Origin: Ustilaginoidea virens
Taxonomy: Eukaryota > Ascomycota > Sordariomycetes > Hypocreales > Clavicipitaceae
Reading direction: 5' to 3'
DNA: 64,000 bases
NCBI RefSeq assembly: GCF_000687475.1
Contig: NC_057320.1
Coordinates: 1,302,001 to 1,366,000, forward strand
The stretch's first letter is position 1; each line of letters begins with the position of its first letter. A program made the position numbers and the translations under genes. Positions 1 through 11,300 of the stretch are shown in pieces. The notes under the pieces are model-generated. The model did no database searches, was not told the origin of the DNA, and was given only the letters and a program-made list of their open reading frames with translations.

Positions 1-1213
1 CCGGCCAGTATGCCAAGCCGCGCTCCAGCCCGACGGAAATACATCAGGGCAAGGAGATTCCAAGTTTCAGGGGTGACATCCTCAACGGACATCATGTTGA
101 CGAAAGAGACATTGATCCTAGCCGACTGATGAAGTGAGTAACGTGGGTGTTGAAAGGTTATCCTCATCGACGTGTCCAAACAACGCCTCGTCGAATTCGA
201 GTCAGAATCCGATAGCATCCCTCTGACGCTCTTGTAGGGCCTATCACCATTCCGCCGCCACCTTGAACTACATCCGCTCCTCCATTGCCTCCGGGATTGC
301 TGACCTCCATCGTCCCTTTGATTGGGGCCTCGGCCATGTTCGAGATCCCGCCCTGAAGGAAAAGTACTCAACCATCGCCAACAGTATCCAGCAGACGCTC
401 CGTTTCTTGGAAGCTATCAAGTCTCGTCCAGATGAGTTGCAGACTGTAGAGCTATTCACTAGCCACGAAGGCTTGTTGCTGGAGTACGAAGAGCCTCTCA
501 CCAGGCTTCTTGAGGCTACATCAGCTCACGCAACCCCTCCGGCAAGCAGTAGGGCACCATCTCCCCTGCCACCCAGTCAAGACGACAACAAGCCCAGCAT
601 AAAGCAAGCTTACTACGATACCTCGGCACACTTCATCTGGATCGGAGATCGGACAAGGCAGCTGGATCACGCTCATGTGGAATTTTTTCGGGGCGTTGCC
701 AACCCCATCGGTGTCAAGGTTGGTCCTACGACGCCGACATCTGACCTTCTTGACCTCCTGAGGACTCTCAATCCTGATCGTGAACCCGGCAAAATCACTC
801 TGATTACGCGATATGGCGCCCAAAAGGTTGGAGAATTGTTGCACAAGCATATACGTGCTGTGGAGGACTCGGAATACCGTCGCTGTGTGGTCTGGCAGTG
901 CGACCCGATGCATGGAAATACACTATCCACTCCATCAGGCATCAAGACCCGCCGCTTCAACGACATTTACAAGGAGCTGCAGGAGTCGCTTCGTATTCAC
1001 AAAGAACAAGGGAGCTACCTTGGCGGCGTTCATCTAGAACTTACGGGTGACGCTGTCACCGAGTGCTTGGGTGGCAGTGAGGGTTTGGAAGAGGATGATT
1101 TGTCCACGAACTACACATCGTTTTGCGACCCCAGACTCAACGAGAAACAAGCTCTCGAGCTGGCGTTCCTAATCGCAGATCATTTTTCTCGAGAACAAGA
1201 AACTAGGAGATGA
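1..1213 (+). CDS. 3-deoxy-D-arabino-heptulosonate 7-phosphate synthase, class II (plant type), 3' part
   Basis: Condenses phosphoenolpyruvate and erythrose 4-phosphate, the first step of the shikimate pathway. The gene enters from the left edge in frame at base 3 (GQYAKPRSSPTE, the substrate-binding arginine segment). An intron of 104 bp (134-237, GTGAGT...TAG) interrupts a Lys codon, and the frame then runs 238-1213 to TGA. Class II signatures are visible: WQCDPMHGNT (metal-ligand His), GGVHLELTG (ligand Glu) and FCDPRLNEKQALELAF (ligand Asp). Spliced as described, the sequence before the Leu at 263 reads AYHHSAATLNYIRSS, so 263 is not the start codon. The N-terminal half, including the first catalytic Cys region, lies outside the window. 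It is convergent with the epimerase gene downstream. Codon use is normal and there are no RIP-type stops, so the gene is probably functional. Family assignment is very secure; the biosynthetic versus cluster-specific isoform cannot be told. Confidence 0.95.
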
Positions 1214-1578
1214 GCATGTCTTGCATTCGAGACGAGCATCGTAGACCTTTTTTCCCCCCCCTTTCCATATCCTCACGCACCTTTCCTTCCCTCCCCCTTT
1301 TTTCTTGCTTCTTCAAGATTATAGTCAAATTCAACACGTCTCTGATATTCAAACACGACAATGCACATATTGAAAATGATCAAGTGGTGGATACACAATG
1401 GGAAAAGATTTTGATGCTTCAGTACATGGCATTACATGGCATTGTTGAGACATGTGCTATGTTATTCAACTACTTTTCCCTATCAGGTGAAGGACAAGAC
1501 TTGGCTCTAATTAGGGGCGGTGCTTTGTGACGAGCCCTGAAACTATAATCTGACGGTCTCAGACACCTAAACAATATT

Positions 1579-1582
<4 letters not shown>

Positions 1583-1615
<33 letters not shown>
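1583..1615 (+). repeat. Homopolymer run of 33 A
   Basis: An uninterrupted A33 lies in the 468-bp gap between two convergent genes, after the DAHP synthase stop (1213) and beyond the epimerase stop (1682, minus strand). The rest of the gap (1214-1681) is CT-rich and AT-rich 3'-UTR-like sequence with no further coding frame that I trust. It may be a mononucleotide microsatellite. No target-site duplication around it suggested a retrocopy. Confidence 0.9.
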
Positions 1616-1617
<2 letters not shown>

Positions 1618-1681
1618 TAAAAAAAAGAGTCCTTCTCCCCAGTCAAGCCAGCCATCACGTTCTCCTGCATACGTTCCGTTT

Positions 1682-2806
1682 TCAAGTGAGTAAAATGGTC
1701 TGGGCACCCTCAAATGCATCACCTTTATCCAATTTTAGCCACCCACCCACGCTACCCGCTTCAACACAGACCATATTTTTGTATCCATCCTTGGGTGCAA
1801 AATCAGCTATGCTCTTAGCCTTATTTATCCAGGGATTCCACACAACGACTTGGTCCAAGTTGTCTCGCACGATGCGGAAACGAGGGCTGCCCGAATCGGA
1901 AATGATAATCGGATGCTTTGGCCCTCTGGTAAGAGTATAGATACGGTCCGTCTCCGCAGTGAAGCAAGTGGGCGACGGTGATTCCTGCTTTGATTTGGCG
2001 CCGTCTACCTTGTCGATATACATGGATTCCTCTAAACCGGTAATATTTACCGTAGATATATCCTGTCGTCGAGACATAAAATCAGCAAATCTGTATCAAA
2101 ACTCAAACTGTCGAAGGGCGGTCAGGGGCACCGCCCCATTGTAATATAGCTTACCTTAACCCGGAAGTATGTATGCAATAGCATTTGACATTCAAAGGGC
2201 TCATCGCCATCATTGGTTATGACCAAAGCTGTGTTCAAACTTTCTCGGTCCAAGGTAACGCTGTATAGCAGTCCAAATGTGTAAGGCCAGAGGGTCTTGG
2301 TGGAGTCAGGAATGGAGTCGGACGAGAGACCAAAATCCAGCTTCACACTAGAACTGGATCCCTCGCTTGTGGATTTTCCCAGGAATTCCCATCGAGCGGT
2401 TCGGGCAAAGCCATGCTGAGGAAGCCTGGACGTTGGCGGATGATCTGGACTTGCGGGTCCGAATACCTAGGAACCGATACGGCGAATAGGTCAGCATGAA
2501 GAACTCAAAGATACTTGTTGGGTTGAAGGAAGTAGAAGGGACAAAAAATACCGGGAAAACGAGAGGAATACCTCCTCGAACTCCTTTCGACCCATCGAGT
2601 CTCGTGTCCTTGCTTAACCACAGCTTCTCATCCCCGGCAGCGTCTTTCCAGCTGACAACAGTGGCCCCAAATAGTAGAACATCAACACTCTCTCCGGTGG
2701 GAAGCACAGCAGAAACGCGTGAGTTGTCCGAGATGGTCACTTGGGGTTGAGGAGACAAGTTTGGAGTAGCGGTCAAAGCCGATGGCTTGTTGGGTCTATG
2801 CAACAT
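1682..2806 (-). CDS. Glucose-6-phosphate 1-epimerase (hexose-6-phosphate mutarotase, YMR099C-like)
   Basis: Interconverts alpha and beta anomers of glucose 6-phosphate; aldose 1-epimerase/galactose mutarotase fold, cytosolic. Three exons: 2806-2552, 2466-2155 and 2062-1682. The introns of 85 bp (2551-2467) and 92 bp (2154-2063) both have GT...AG ends and fall between codons. The joined product is about 315 aa, close to the family length. Exon 1 gives LPTGESVDVLLFGATVVSWK and GGIPLVFP. Exon 2 begins VFGPASPDHPPTSRLPQHG and contains the conserved His (general acid) followed by FART. Exon 3 contains VCVEAG with the conserved catalytic Glu near the C-terminus. The start at 2806 gives a family-typical N-terminus (MLHRPNKPSAL). 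Its promoter lies in 2807-3549. No lesions seen. Confidence 0.93.
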
Positions 2807-3549
2807 TGCGACTGAGGTACGTGGGAATTGGGCTCGTGCGTCGTTGGTGCCGACCTGAAATCAAGGATAAAATAATAATGAATAATATTAGTAATTGCTA
2901 GGGTGTTCGGAAGGGCTTTGCAAACCTGATGAGGCACGGGATAATAAAAACGGTTGGAAGGGTCGGAGCTTCCAAACTTGGTGTCGCTGAAGACTACCTT
3001 ATGATGCAGATGCGGGGCGAGGGGTCACCACGCGGGGCAAATTAGGTAGTTTGTTCTCGTTCAATGTCTGCGCGCCGCCTTGGGATTAGGTACCTAGGTA
3101 GTTCAGCCAGCCTGGTAAAGGAAGACCAATCGAACCGGCCGATGAATAAACCAGGGATTCCTGTCACAATAATTATACGCGGAGATGAGAAGGCTTGAGG
3201 ACGCTCGAGTATAAAAAGAGACGATTGAAGTTTACTGTGTGGGTTCCACTTGAATGTGGCATAAAAGAAGGGAAGAAGGCGCTCCAATCTGAGTCCAGCC
3301 CAGAACATTCACTACGATAAAACAACGTCTTGTGCGAAATGTAGGGTCTGGCCTGATCAGTAATATCCTCCTGGCTTGGGCAGTGGAAAACGAACCAGAC
3401 CCAAAAAGCACATATCAAACGACCTTAAGCGGCACCCTGCATGCATTTCACCCTACTATATGTAATACGTGAACTTCCGTCATGTCACATGATCAATGAT
3501 GTCTAGTATTGCGTTTTGCCACAGATCATGATATCTATCCTTAACCGTT
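2807..3549. promoter_or_regulatory. Intergenic region: promoter side of the epimerase gene, 3' side of the transporter gene
   Basis: 743 bp without a convincing gene. It must hold the promoter and 5' UTR of the minus-strand epimerase and the 3' UTR of the minus-strand transporter. A perfect 10-bp palindrome TACCTAGGTA sits at 3091-3100, overlapping TAGGTACCTA at 3087-3096. I saw no TATA box or other element I would assign. Short open frames here (3042-3308, 3173-3418, both minus) have no recognisable features and I regard them as chance. Confidence 0.6.
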
Positions 3550-5259
3550 CTAAGCAGCATTTGCTTTTTCCCCGTCCTCGACGTCCTCGACGAGGACGAC
3601 GAGAAGCTCTCCATTTTTGCCATACCGACGGGGCTCGATTTTGGCCTGATGCACCACGTCAAAGGCGCCCTCCCAACCGTGCACCTTTTGGAAGATGCTG
3701 TCCATTTCTTCCAGCGATCTGTAAGCAGTCTCGGGGAAGAAGAAATAAACCGAAGGAACTATGGCAGCGTTGATTATGGCGAAGACGGTGTAGGTGTGAT
3801 GTCGGATGTTGGTGAAGGCAACCGGGGTAATCATGACGACCTATATGGAAATGCCAGTAAATATTTCAGGGTTTCGATTCCACACACCGTCGGAATTTCC
3901 GCCGATTCCATTTGGAAGCACTCACCAAAAAGTTGAAAATCCAATTGGAAGAGGTAGAAAAAGCACTGGCCGGAGCGCGAGTTCGCAACGATGTGATCTC
4001 AGCTGGGTATAACCATGGAATTCCAAGCCAACCGATAGCAAAGAAGCTGTTGAAGACAAAAAGAAAGACAATGCTCGCTATTTGACAAGCCTTACTATCG
4101 CTCTGAGAACCAACACCAGCAAGAATCGACATAGTTGCTGCTTGACCAACAGCGCCAAACAACATGAGCTTGCGACGGCCGGCTCGATCCACAAGGAATA
4201 CGGCAGGCCAGGATGCGATAAAGTACTCAGTGCCATTCAAGGCAGCGAGCAGGCGAGACATAAAGGGCGACATTCCCAACCCCTTGTAAATCGTAGCGGC
4301 ATAGTAGGTGATGAGGTTGATGCCGGAAATCTGCTGGAACATCTGGCTGGCGTAGGCAATGATGGTACGGTGGAGGGCACGGCTTTTGTCGGGGGCAAAC
4401 AAATCAGCGCACCGTCCCTGGCTCATCTCGGCCACGGTCTCTTTGATGGCACGAAATTCGTTGGCCACATACTCATGGTCGTTGTCAACATCGGCTACGG
4501 CTGCAATCACATCGCAGGCTTCTTCGTCTCGACCTTTGAGGATGAGCCATCGTGGAGACTCAGGCAGACCAAGAACGAAGGCAAGAATAAAGAGGCAAAA
4601 GACGATTTGGAAACCCAGCGGGAAACGCCAAGCTACAGAGCCGGGGGCAAAGGACAGACCCAGGTCAACCCAGTATGAAATCATAATTCCGCCAGTAATG
4701 AGGGCACCCTCAATCATGACGAGTTTGCCTCGCTTGTGAGCGGGACATGTTTCAGATTGCCACATGGGCACAGTTGACGTATTTCCGCCATTTCCTAGCC
4801 CCGTAATGGTGCGGCCAATGATGAAATGCTCGAGGGTAAAAGCAGAGGCCTGGAGGGCAGCTCCTATAACCATCAAAGCAGTGCCGAGAAAGACCATGCG
4901 CCTACGACCAAGAGGATTACCGACGAAGATTGTTATAATGGCGCCGATGAAGCAGCCCAGATTGTACGAGGCGACGGCAATGCCTTGGTAGGTGGATCTG
5001 TTGGACTTTTCACTCCGTGAGAGACCCTCGGCGGCGTCATTGATATCTGGGAACTGATCAAGGAAGATGGGAAGTGTCAGAATACCACCCATGACGCCCT
5101 GATCTACAAAGGAGCTCACGTTAGCGCTCGCAACGAATAGTTAAGAGACTAAGGTCTCGGCAGCCTACCGTAACCAAACAATAGAAAGTCACATCCTGCG
5201 ACAGCTCCAATTGCCCAGCTGAGGGTCTGGCCGGAGAGACCGAAATATTTCCTGGCCAT
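3550..5259 (-). CDS. MFS sugar transporter (sugar porter family)
   Basis: Twelve-helix plasma-membrane sugar/H+ symporter of the fungal hexose-transporter type; the substrate cannot be predicted. Three exons: 5259-5169, 5103-3926 and 3840-3550. Introns: 65 bp (5168-5104, splitting the Asp codon of LLFGYDQGVMGG) and 85 bp (3925-3841, between NWIFNFL and VVMITPVAF). Product about 519 aa. Family motifs in order: GYDQGVMGG, GNPLGRRRMVFLG, GRTITGLGNGG, LPESPRWLILKGR, QMFQQISGINLITYYA, VDRAGRRKLMLFG, WLYPAEITSLRTRAPASA, FFFPETAYRSLEEMD. The start ATG at 5259 gives MARKYFGLSGQTLSW. The frame stays open upstream for about 20 codons with plausible sequence but no ATG, so an extra 5' exon is possible. 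It is the last intact gene before the transposon block; no RIP-type stops. Confidence 0.93.
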
Positions 5260-5751
5260 GAGGCTGAACGGAGGGGGCCTCGGAATGATAATCGGGTTGC
5301 GCTTTTTCTGATGAATATTTCACCATCCTGCCAAACGAGCAGCTTTTAATGAGTGAAGATGCCGTTGTATGAGCGCAGAGGACTATGACTGCTCAAATGC
5401 CCACGGATACAGGATTGCAGGGATAAGCAGCTAATCAAAGGTGCTTCACAATATCTTACTTCGCCGATAGTCTTTTATACCTAAAGTAGGTGTTCAAAAA
5501 TGCGCGAACAACTCCATACTAGGTTCGACGAGCCGAATTTATCGGCATTGTAGGGGCGCAAAGCTATGGTAGCCTTATCCCTTTGGCTGTGTTAAGGTGC
5601 AGCTTCTGTGTCAGACCCACTCTTTGCTAAATACCTACTAGGAACGGAGTACCCTCTTAGCAACTGGCCTAGTCACTAAACCTTTATCACCAAAATCCTT
5701 ATACTAAGAATTTTGGCATATTCAATAAGTGATATTTTAAGAGTTAGTAAT
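5260..5751. other. Transporter upstream region and edge of the transposon block
   Basis: 5260-5460 should carry the transporter promoter. Composition shifts to AT/TpA-rich from about 5460 on. I see no intact gene. 5640-5756 may belong to the degraded element whose other part resumes at 13765, because the family-A LTR is inserted between them with an AACGC duplication (5752-5756 and 13760-13764). Confidence 0.5.
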
Positions 5752-5929
5752 AACGCTGTTAAAATCCTATGGTAGTCTACTAGACTGCTGGCCCTTCCAC
5801 CGTCTCTTGGACTTACAACTGTCTCACCGGACTTACAGTAGTCTTACCAACTTTAGGCCTTTACCGTTTACCTTCCGGATTTTCAGTGGATTAGTACTGT
5901 ATACCAAATAAGGTAGGCCTTTATCGAGC

Positions 5930-6345
5930 CTTATTTTAAATTTGGTAAGACTTAATATAACGTATCGGGCCTTATTTTTAAATATATGGTAAGGCGGGAT
6001 ATGACGTACCGGGCCTGATTTAAAAGATATTTAGTAGAGCCGGATATTATGTGGTACACCGGGCCTTATTTAAAAGATATTTAATAAGGCTGGATATTAT
6101 ATGGTATACCGGGCTTTATTTAAAAGATATTTAATAAGCCTGGATATTACGTGGCATACTAGACTTTATTTAAAAGATATTTAATAAGGCTGGATATTAC
6201 GTGGTATACTGGGCCTTATTTTTAAAAAATATTTGGTAAGGCTGGATATTACGTGGCACACCGGATATTATTTAAAAATATTTAGTAAGGCTTGATATGA
6301 CGTATTAGGCCTTATTTTTAAATATATGGTAAGACTGGATATAAT
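5930..6345 (+). repeat. 50-bp tandem repeat inside family-A LTR
   Basis: The word TAAAAGATAT recurs at 6021, 6071, 6121 and 6171, an exact 50-bp period, with diverged units on both sides. Each unit carries TTAATAAGGCTGGATATTA and ACCGGGCCTTATT-like text. The truncated copy at 20848 shares this subtype with fewer units. The copies at 16761, 19972 and 29898 have instead an unrelated repeat of about 20 bp (CTAGTGTGGTGGCTAGTC) at the corresponding place. Confidence 0.85.
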
Positions 6346-6590
6346 GTGATATAATGAGTATTATAAGGAGCTCTCTTACTGGCTACCTTAAATGCCTGGG
6401 CCTACCCTTCTTTAGATATATTTAGGATAGCTTTTCCCCTTCTTTCTAGATAGAAGAAGGGTAGCACAATCGAGTCTGTTAATGCACTACATGCCTCTTA
6501 ACTCTTTTCACCTTTCCTGCGTTTCTAGTTATTTATATTTGTCTTGCCTTTATACTGGCTTTAATTTATATAAACCCTTAGAATTGTAAC

Positions 6591-7151
6591 TGTCAGAATG
6601 AAATTATTTATTGTTATTTTATTTTATTATTTTTGGATATCTATCGCCGACAATCTCTACGCATCGCCGCATCATCAGATTGAGAAAGGTATTAAGTATT
6701 CAGTACTTATATTTATATGGCAGCTGCTAGTAAAGTTGAGTACCTAGTACTTACACACATTCCCTTACGCGCAAACATATGATGCATCACAAATTGATCA
6801 CACCACTTTATTGTCGCAAATCTCGATGTACTATAAATACACATTTCGCCACATATCTATGATATCACAGTATGGTCACGATATTCACGTCAGATTGATT
6901 TCACTAGGGATGTTCTATGTTGGAATATTATGTATTTAAATCCCTAGATATTCCTACCCAAATAGTGGGAGGGAAGGAAGTATGGATGTATGCATGCAAG
7001 CAAGTATGCAGAATTAATGCACATCAGATTGTCCCTACGCCTTAGTCTCGTATCTTATCTGTGCCGTTACTTTACCTTACTGCGATTTTACCATTCCACT
7101 GCCTTTATCCTTCGCATACTGCATTATCTTAGCAGGCGAAAACGTTTGACA
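6591..7151 (+). repeat. 5' LTR of Cop1
   Basis: Starts TGTCAGAATGAAATTATTT and ends CGTTTGACA. The copy at 13193-13753 has the same length and is nearly identical: differences seen are CTATAAAT/CTACAAAT, TATTGTCG/TATCGTCG, TATGTTGG/TATATTGG and the terminal TGACA/TGATA. An open frame at 6990-7199 lies in it and is not a gene. Confidence 0.93.
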
Positions 7152-7164
7152 GTTATGAGCCCGG
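7152..7164 (+). promoter_or_regulatory. Primer-binding site of Cop1 (initiator tRNA-Met anticodon arm)
   Basis: GTTATGAGCCCGG follows the LTR directly. It is complementary to CCGGGCUCAUAAC, the anticodon stem-loop (CAU) of eukaryotic initiator tRNA-Met. This matches the half-tRNA priming known for Drosophila copia. The same motif borders the LTRs of Cop1b (before 19429, minus strand) and Cop2 (51738-51751 and, with a G to A change, 29633-29645). Confidence 0.75.
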
Positions 7165-7473
7165 GAGGGAAGGTCTTACCAAAACCTGTAACTTCCTAAT
7201 ATCTGTGCAAATTGCACGTGGGTCAAGGCTGTAGGTTCGAATCCTGGTCAGATCATTAGTAACCAACCACACCCAAACCCAGTAGCTAAGCTCTAAAAAG
7301 TGCTATAATGGGGTTATGCACTTAAGAAATATTCCCTTAATGTAGTGAAGTGTATCAGCTTACTACCTATTGACCTAGCTAGCAAAACTGGGGGGTGTAT
7401 CGTAGTACATAATACCCAATAAAGTCACACATTATGTGGCGTCACACTTTTGGTGCAACAGTTATGAGCCCGG
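7165..7473 (+). mobile_element. Miniature LTR-element fragment inserted at the Cop1 primer-binding site
   Basis: About 309 bp absent from the other Cop1 copy. It is bordered by direct copies of ACAGTTATGAGCCCGG (7149-7164 and 7458-7473), that is, an LTR end (ACA) plus the PBS. Inside: a perfect Pol III B-box-like GGTTCGAATCC (7234-7244), a GTGCAAATTGCAC palindrome, a G-run (ACTGGGGGG) resembling a polypurine tract, then a 65-bp TG...CA stretch (7396-7460, TGTATCG...GCAACA) followed by a second PBS. I read this as internal region, PPT and tiny LTR of a TRIM-like element joined through the shared PBS. A SINE with a 16-bp duplication is the alternative. Confidence 0.55.
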
Positions 7474-8265
7474 TTTGCACCCGGTAAATCGCTTTATTCT
7501 ATCTATTTTATCCTATCGATTTCTCTCCGACTATTATTCGCGTGCATTTATTGCTAGCTGCACGCCGACAAATTATCAGCTGGTCCGATAGATTGCCAGC
7601 TGCTTCCCTTTTTTATCGTGCACGCAAACAGCTGCATATTAATATTAGCCAGCTGCATGCAGCTGTGCCTTGGTTGCAAGAGTGTAATTACGCATTCTAT
7701 GCAATATTAATCTTTTCTTGCTGCTATATTTCTTATACCTCTGTGCTAATACTGTTACTAGGACCGTATAAACAAGTGATAAATAGCGAATCTGTATAAT
7801 CGCGCAAATTCTATCACTTTATTCCGACCTTCGCCGCGCAATAGGCATACCGACTGCTTACCTGCGCACCTTCTATTATATCGTCGCTATTTTGCCAGAC
7901 GATTTTCTACGATTAAATATTCTTTCCAATAAAGAAATCAGCCTCGGGCAAAAGTTCTGCTAGGGCACCCGTGCTGCCATACAAATTGCTAGTGCAAGGC
8001 ACAGCCCAAAAGAACGCAGCAGTGCCGACACATTTGCCTGCGCAAAACATTTCTTCTGACTTAGGAAGCCGGCAAGCGACTTTTGACTACTAAGGCCGGA
8101 AGACCATAAGTATGGTATATTGTGACTGGATTGACCACCTGGATTGATCCCTTTTGCCTAGGACTATTTACCGGGACTATTTTGCCCTTTGGATTTATTT
8201 GGACCTTTATCCGTTGGATTTTCTTTAACTAAGGCTAGGTTGTTATTCTTTCCTATTGTTATTCT

Positions 8266-8335
8266 TACCTATCCTACCTATCCTACCTATCCTACCTTAC
8301 CTATCTTACCTATCCTGCCTTTCCTACCTATTCCA
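8266..8335 (+). repeat. CCTACCTAT-type pyrimidine repeat in the Cop1 leader
   Basis: Short imperfect repeats of CCTAC/CCTAT directly upstream of the gag ATG (8338). The minus-strand copy has the complementary GATAGGTAG repeats near 18530-18610. Likely the untranslated leader of the element. Confidence 0.75.
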
Positions 8336-8337
8336 CT

Positions 8338-11300
8338 ATGGCTACTAATACCGACCTAGGGAACCCGGCAAACTTCCAACTGTTAGGCAGTAAAGACTGG
8401 TTTAAATGGATCTCGATTATTGAGAAGTTCGCTGTCAACGAAAATATCTAGGCCTATATCAACCCTTCTGTGCAAGATAGGCCTACCTTACAATAGCCCG
8501 TTGAGCCTACTGCTTCTACTATTAAGCCTCATGCTTCCTCTATCCTTAACCTCGACGATTCTGATTTTACTAGGTTGCAGTATATAACGAATGTCTATAG
8601 GACTGCCCTATAGGATTATAAGGATAAGAAAAAGGCTCTCGTCAATATCCAACGCTGGATTATCGCAATAATAGATAACTACTACAATACTATAAGCCAG
8701 GAGAATGATGTTGCCACATAGCTATACCTGTTAAAACAACGCTTGCAGCCCACTACTTAGGACTATGAAAAAGATATCCGCCAGCGCTATACAGCTATAC
8801 TGCGAAGTCCTAATAGGACTAAGATATCCAGCTGGATTACTTCCTATAAGAAAGTCCTTGCAGAAGCTATTAATATCAATATACCAGATATATAAGGACT
8901 CCGACTAACCTAGGATTTTATCGATGCCGTGGAATCTATTGCACCAGCCTTTTCTAATTATTAGAAGAATAGAATCAAGGAAAAGCAATGCAATAATAAA
9001 GAAGGATAGGAGAAGAAGATACCCGACGGTCATTATATCAATGATTTATTTGAGCAAGAGTTTACTACACAACAAAGAGCATAAGGTGCCTTTGCCTCGT
9101 TCCAGGATATGGATGCCACTATGGATGCAAATAAAAATCAACAAAATAATCAATAAAAAACAACTGACATTACCAAGCCAAAACAACCATGCGTTTGTGG
9201 CCTTTTTTATCGCTGGGAAGATTATTATGTTTTAAATTAGCAAAAGGCGCCTAAGGATTGGAAGCCTAATACCACTATACTTAATAAAATCTAATCCAAG
9301 TTTTCATCTGATTAGCGCTTTAAGGATATAATTATTAAAGCATTGCAAGCGAAAGGAATTACGATTAATCCTATTGTATTATAACCACCCTCTCCTTCTA
9401 TATCACTTGGAATTACGTTTGCTAGCAAGAATAGTAATACGTTATATAATGTTATGCAACCCGAACCGACTATATCGTCAATAACTATTACCAGCCCATA
9501 GGCAAGCCTATAGGCATCCCTATTTATTACCAGCCCATAGGCATCCCTATCTATTACCAGCCTATAGGCATCTCTCTCAACTATACCCTATCCACTTAAA
9601 GATTCCTGGATACTAGATAGTGGTTCTAATACCCACATCACTAACAATAAGGACCGGTTGCTAGATTACGTACTAAATATCGAGCCAGAAACAGCATTTG
9701 CAGGCGAATCTAATCCTTCTATATTAGGATATAGAAGAGTGCGATTAAATACTAATAAAGGCATCTTCGAGCTACTACACATAGCATATATACCGACATT
9801 TCACACTAATGTGGCAAGCTTGGAGCGATTTATGCATGCAAATTACCACTGGAACTCACAGACTAGCTAGATTACACACAATAAGGACCGTTTATTTTAT
9901 ACCAACTGGATATTTGGCCAGCAGGTTATTAAGTATAGCGAAGTCGCTATTGCCGCCACCACTACTACTTCTGAGGATACTACGCCTCCTTTATCTATTA
10001 TTAGTAGGGAAGACCCTACTATACCAGATAAAAATATATCTCCGTCAATCAATAATTCTGCGGCTATACAATACACATCATCTCATCCCACTCCAACCAA
10101 TACAGCGCCCGCTACAGCAGTGGCTATCTCGAAGGATACCCAAAATGCGTCTGCCTCGGAAGCTACGGCTACGATATAGCATAAACGACTAGGCTATCCT
10201 AATAAGGAAGCCTTGGAAAGGATAGTCTAGTCGACTACCAGCGCTAAAATTAAGGGATTACTTACTATTGATTGTGAGCAGTGCTTACTATCTAAGGCCA
10301 CTAGGATTATCAGCCGGCAGCCCTATTTACCTAGCCTAAGACCTTTCTGGCGGGTATATATTGATATATTTATACTAGACTAAGCTTATAATGGTGCTAT
10401 TGCAGTACTATTACTATAGGATAATGATACTAAATTTATCTTCTGTTATCCTTTATACTCTAGGACCCAGTCGGAAATCCTAGGAAAGCTAGTAGACCTT
10501 AATAATTATTTATAGCGCCAGTGGAACCTTGCTATATCTATTGTTCATCGCGATAACGACCCTGCTTTCTAGCAATAATACCATAATTGGAAGACATCCT
10601 TAGGTATAGAGGATGAAGTTATAGCGCCTTATACTTCAGCCTAAAACGGCCTAGCTAAACGCTCGGGAGGTATTATAGGGACTAAAGCTAAGACCTTACG
10701 ACTAGCTGCTAACCTACCTAAAGACCTATGGCTGGAGCTATGGAAAGCCGCAACCTTCTTATATAATCGCACACTATAATAAGGCCTTCAGTGGATTATA
10801 CCACATCAACGATTTCATTCCTAGCTAGCTAATAACGCTAGGGATACCTAATATACTGATCCTAGGCCTTCTATATCATTCCTTAAGGCTTACGGTTGTA
10901 AGGCCTATCTATTGACAATAATAGCGTTAAAAGGCACTAATCGACGAGAATTAAAGCTAGCACTATATATTAAGATAGGATATTTAGTAGGTTATAATTC
11001 TACTAATATCTACCGTATATAGATTCCCGACCCTTATGAAGTACGACGAATTCGCGATGTTACTTTCAATAAAAACAGCTCCTATAGTGGTAAAGTCACC
11101 GCCACTATACCACAACGACTTGAAATACAACTACTATAATATATCGATAATGCATATGAGTATGAGGATATAGACGAGCTCTATATATCTTACCCTTCTA
11201 CTACTGTTATACCTGTTCCTTCTACCCCTAGCACTACCCAGCCTTATATTCCTAGTCCTACCATGCCTTCTACTAGCATAATATTACCTTCGACTTCTAT

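Noticed and set aside
521..966. Minus-strand open frames of 130 and 97 codons
   Set aside because: Antisense shadows of the DAHP synthase exon, which has strong motif support on the plus strand.
1210..1530. 106-codon open frame downstream of DAHP synthase
   Set aside because: Overlaps the end of the gene and reads low-complexity Ser/Phe/Pro text from a CT-rich 3' UTR; no family features.
4082..5020. Plus-strand open frames opposite the transporter (198, 126, 75, 64 codons)
   Set aside because: Shadows of the well-supported MFS transporter exon on the minus strand.
7234..7244. A tRNA gene suggested by GGTTCGAATCC
   Set aside because: Only a B-box-like match; no acceptor or anticodon stem could be formed around it. 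Kept as part of the miniature-element insert.
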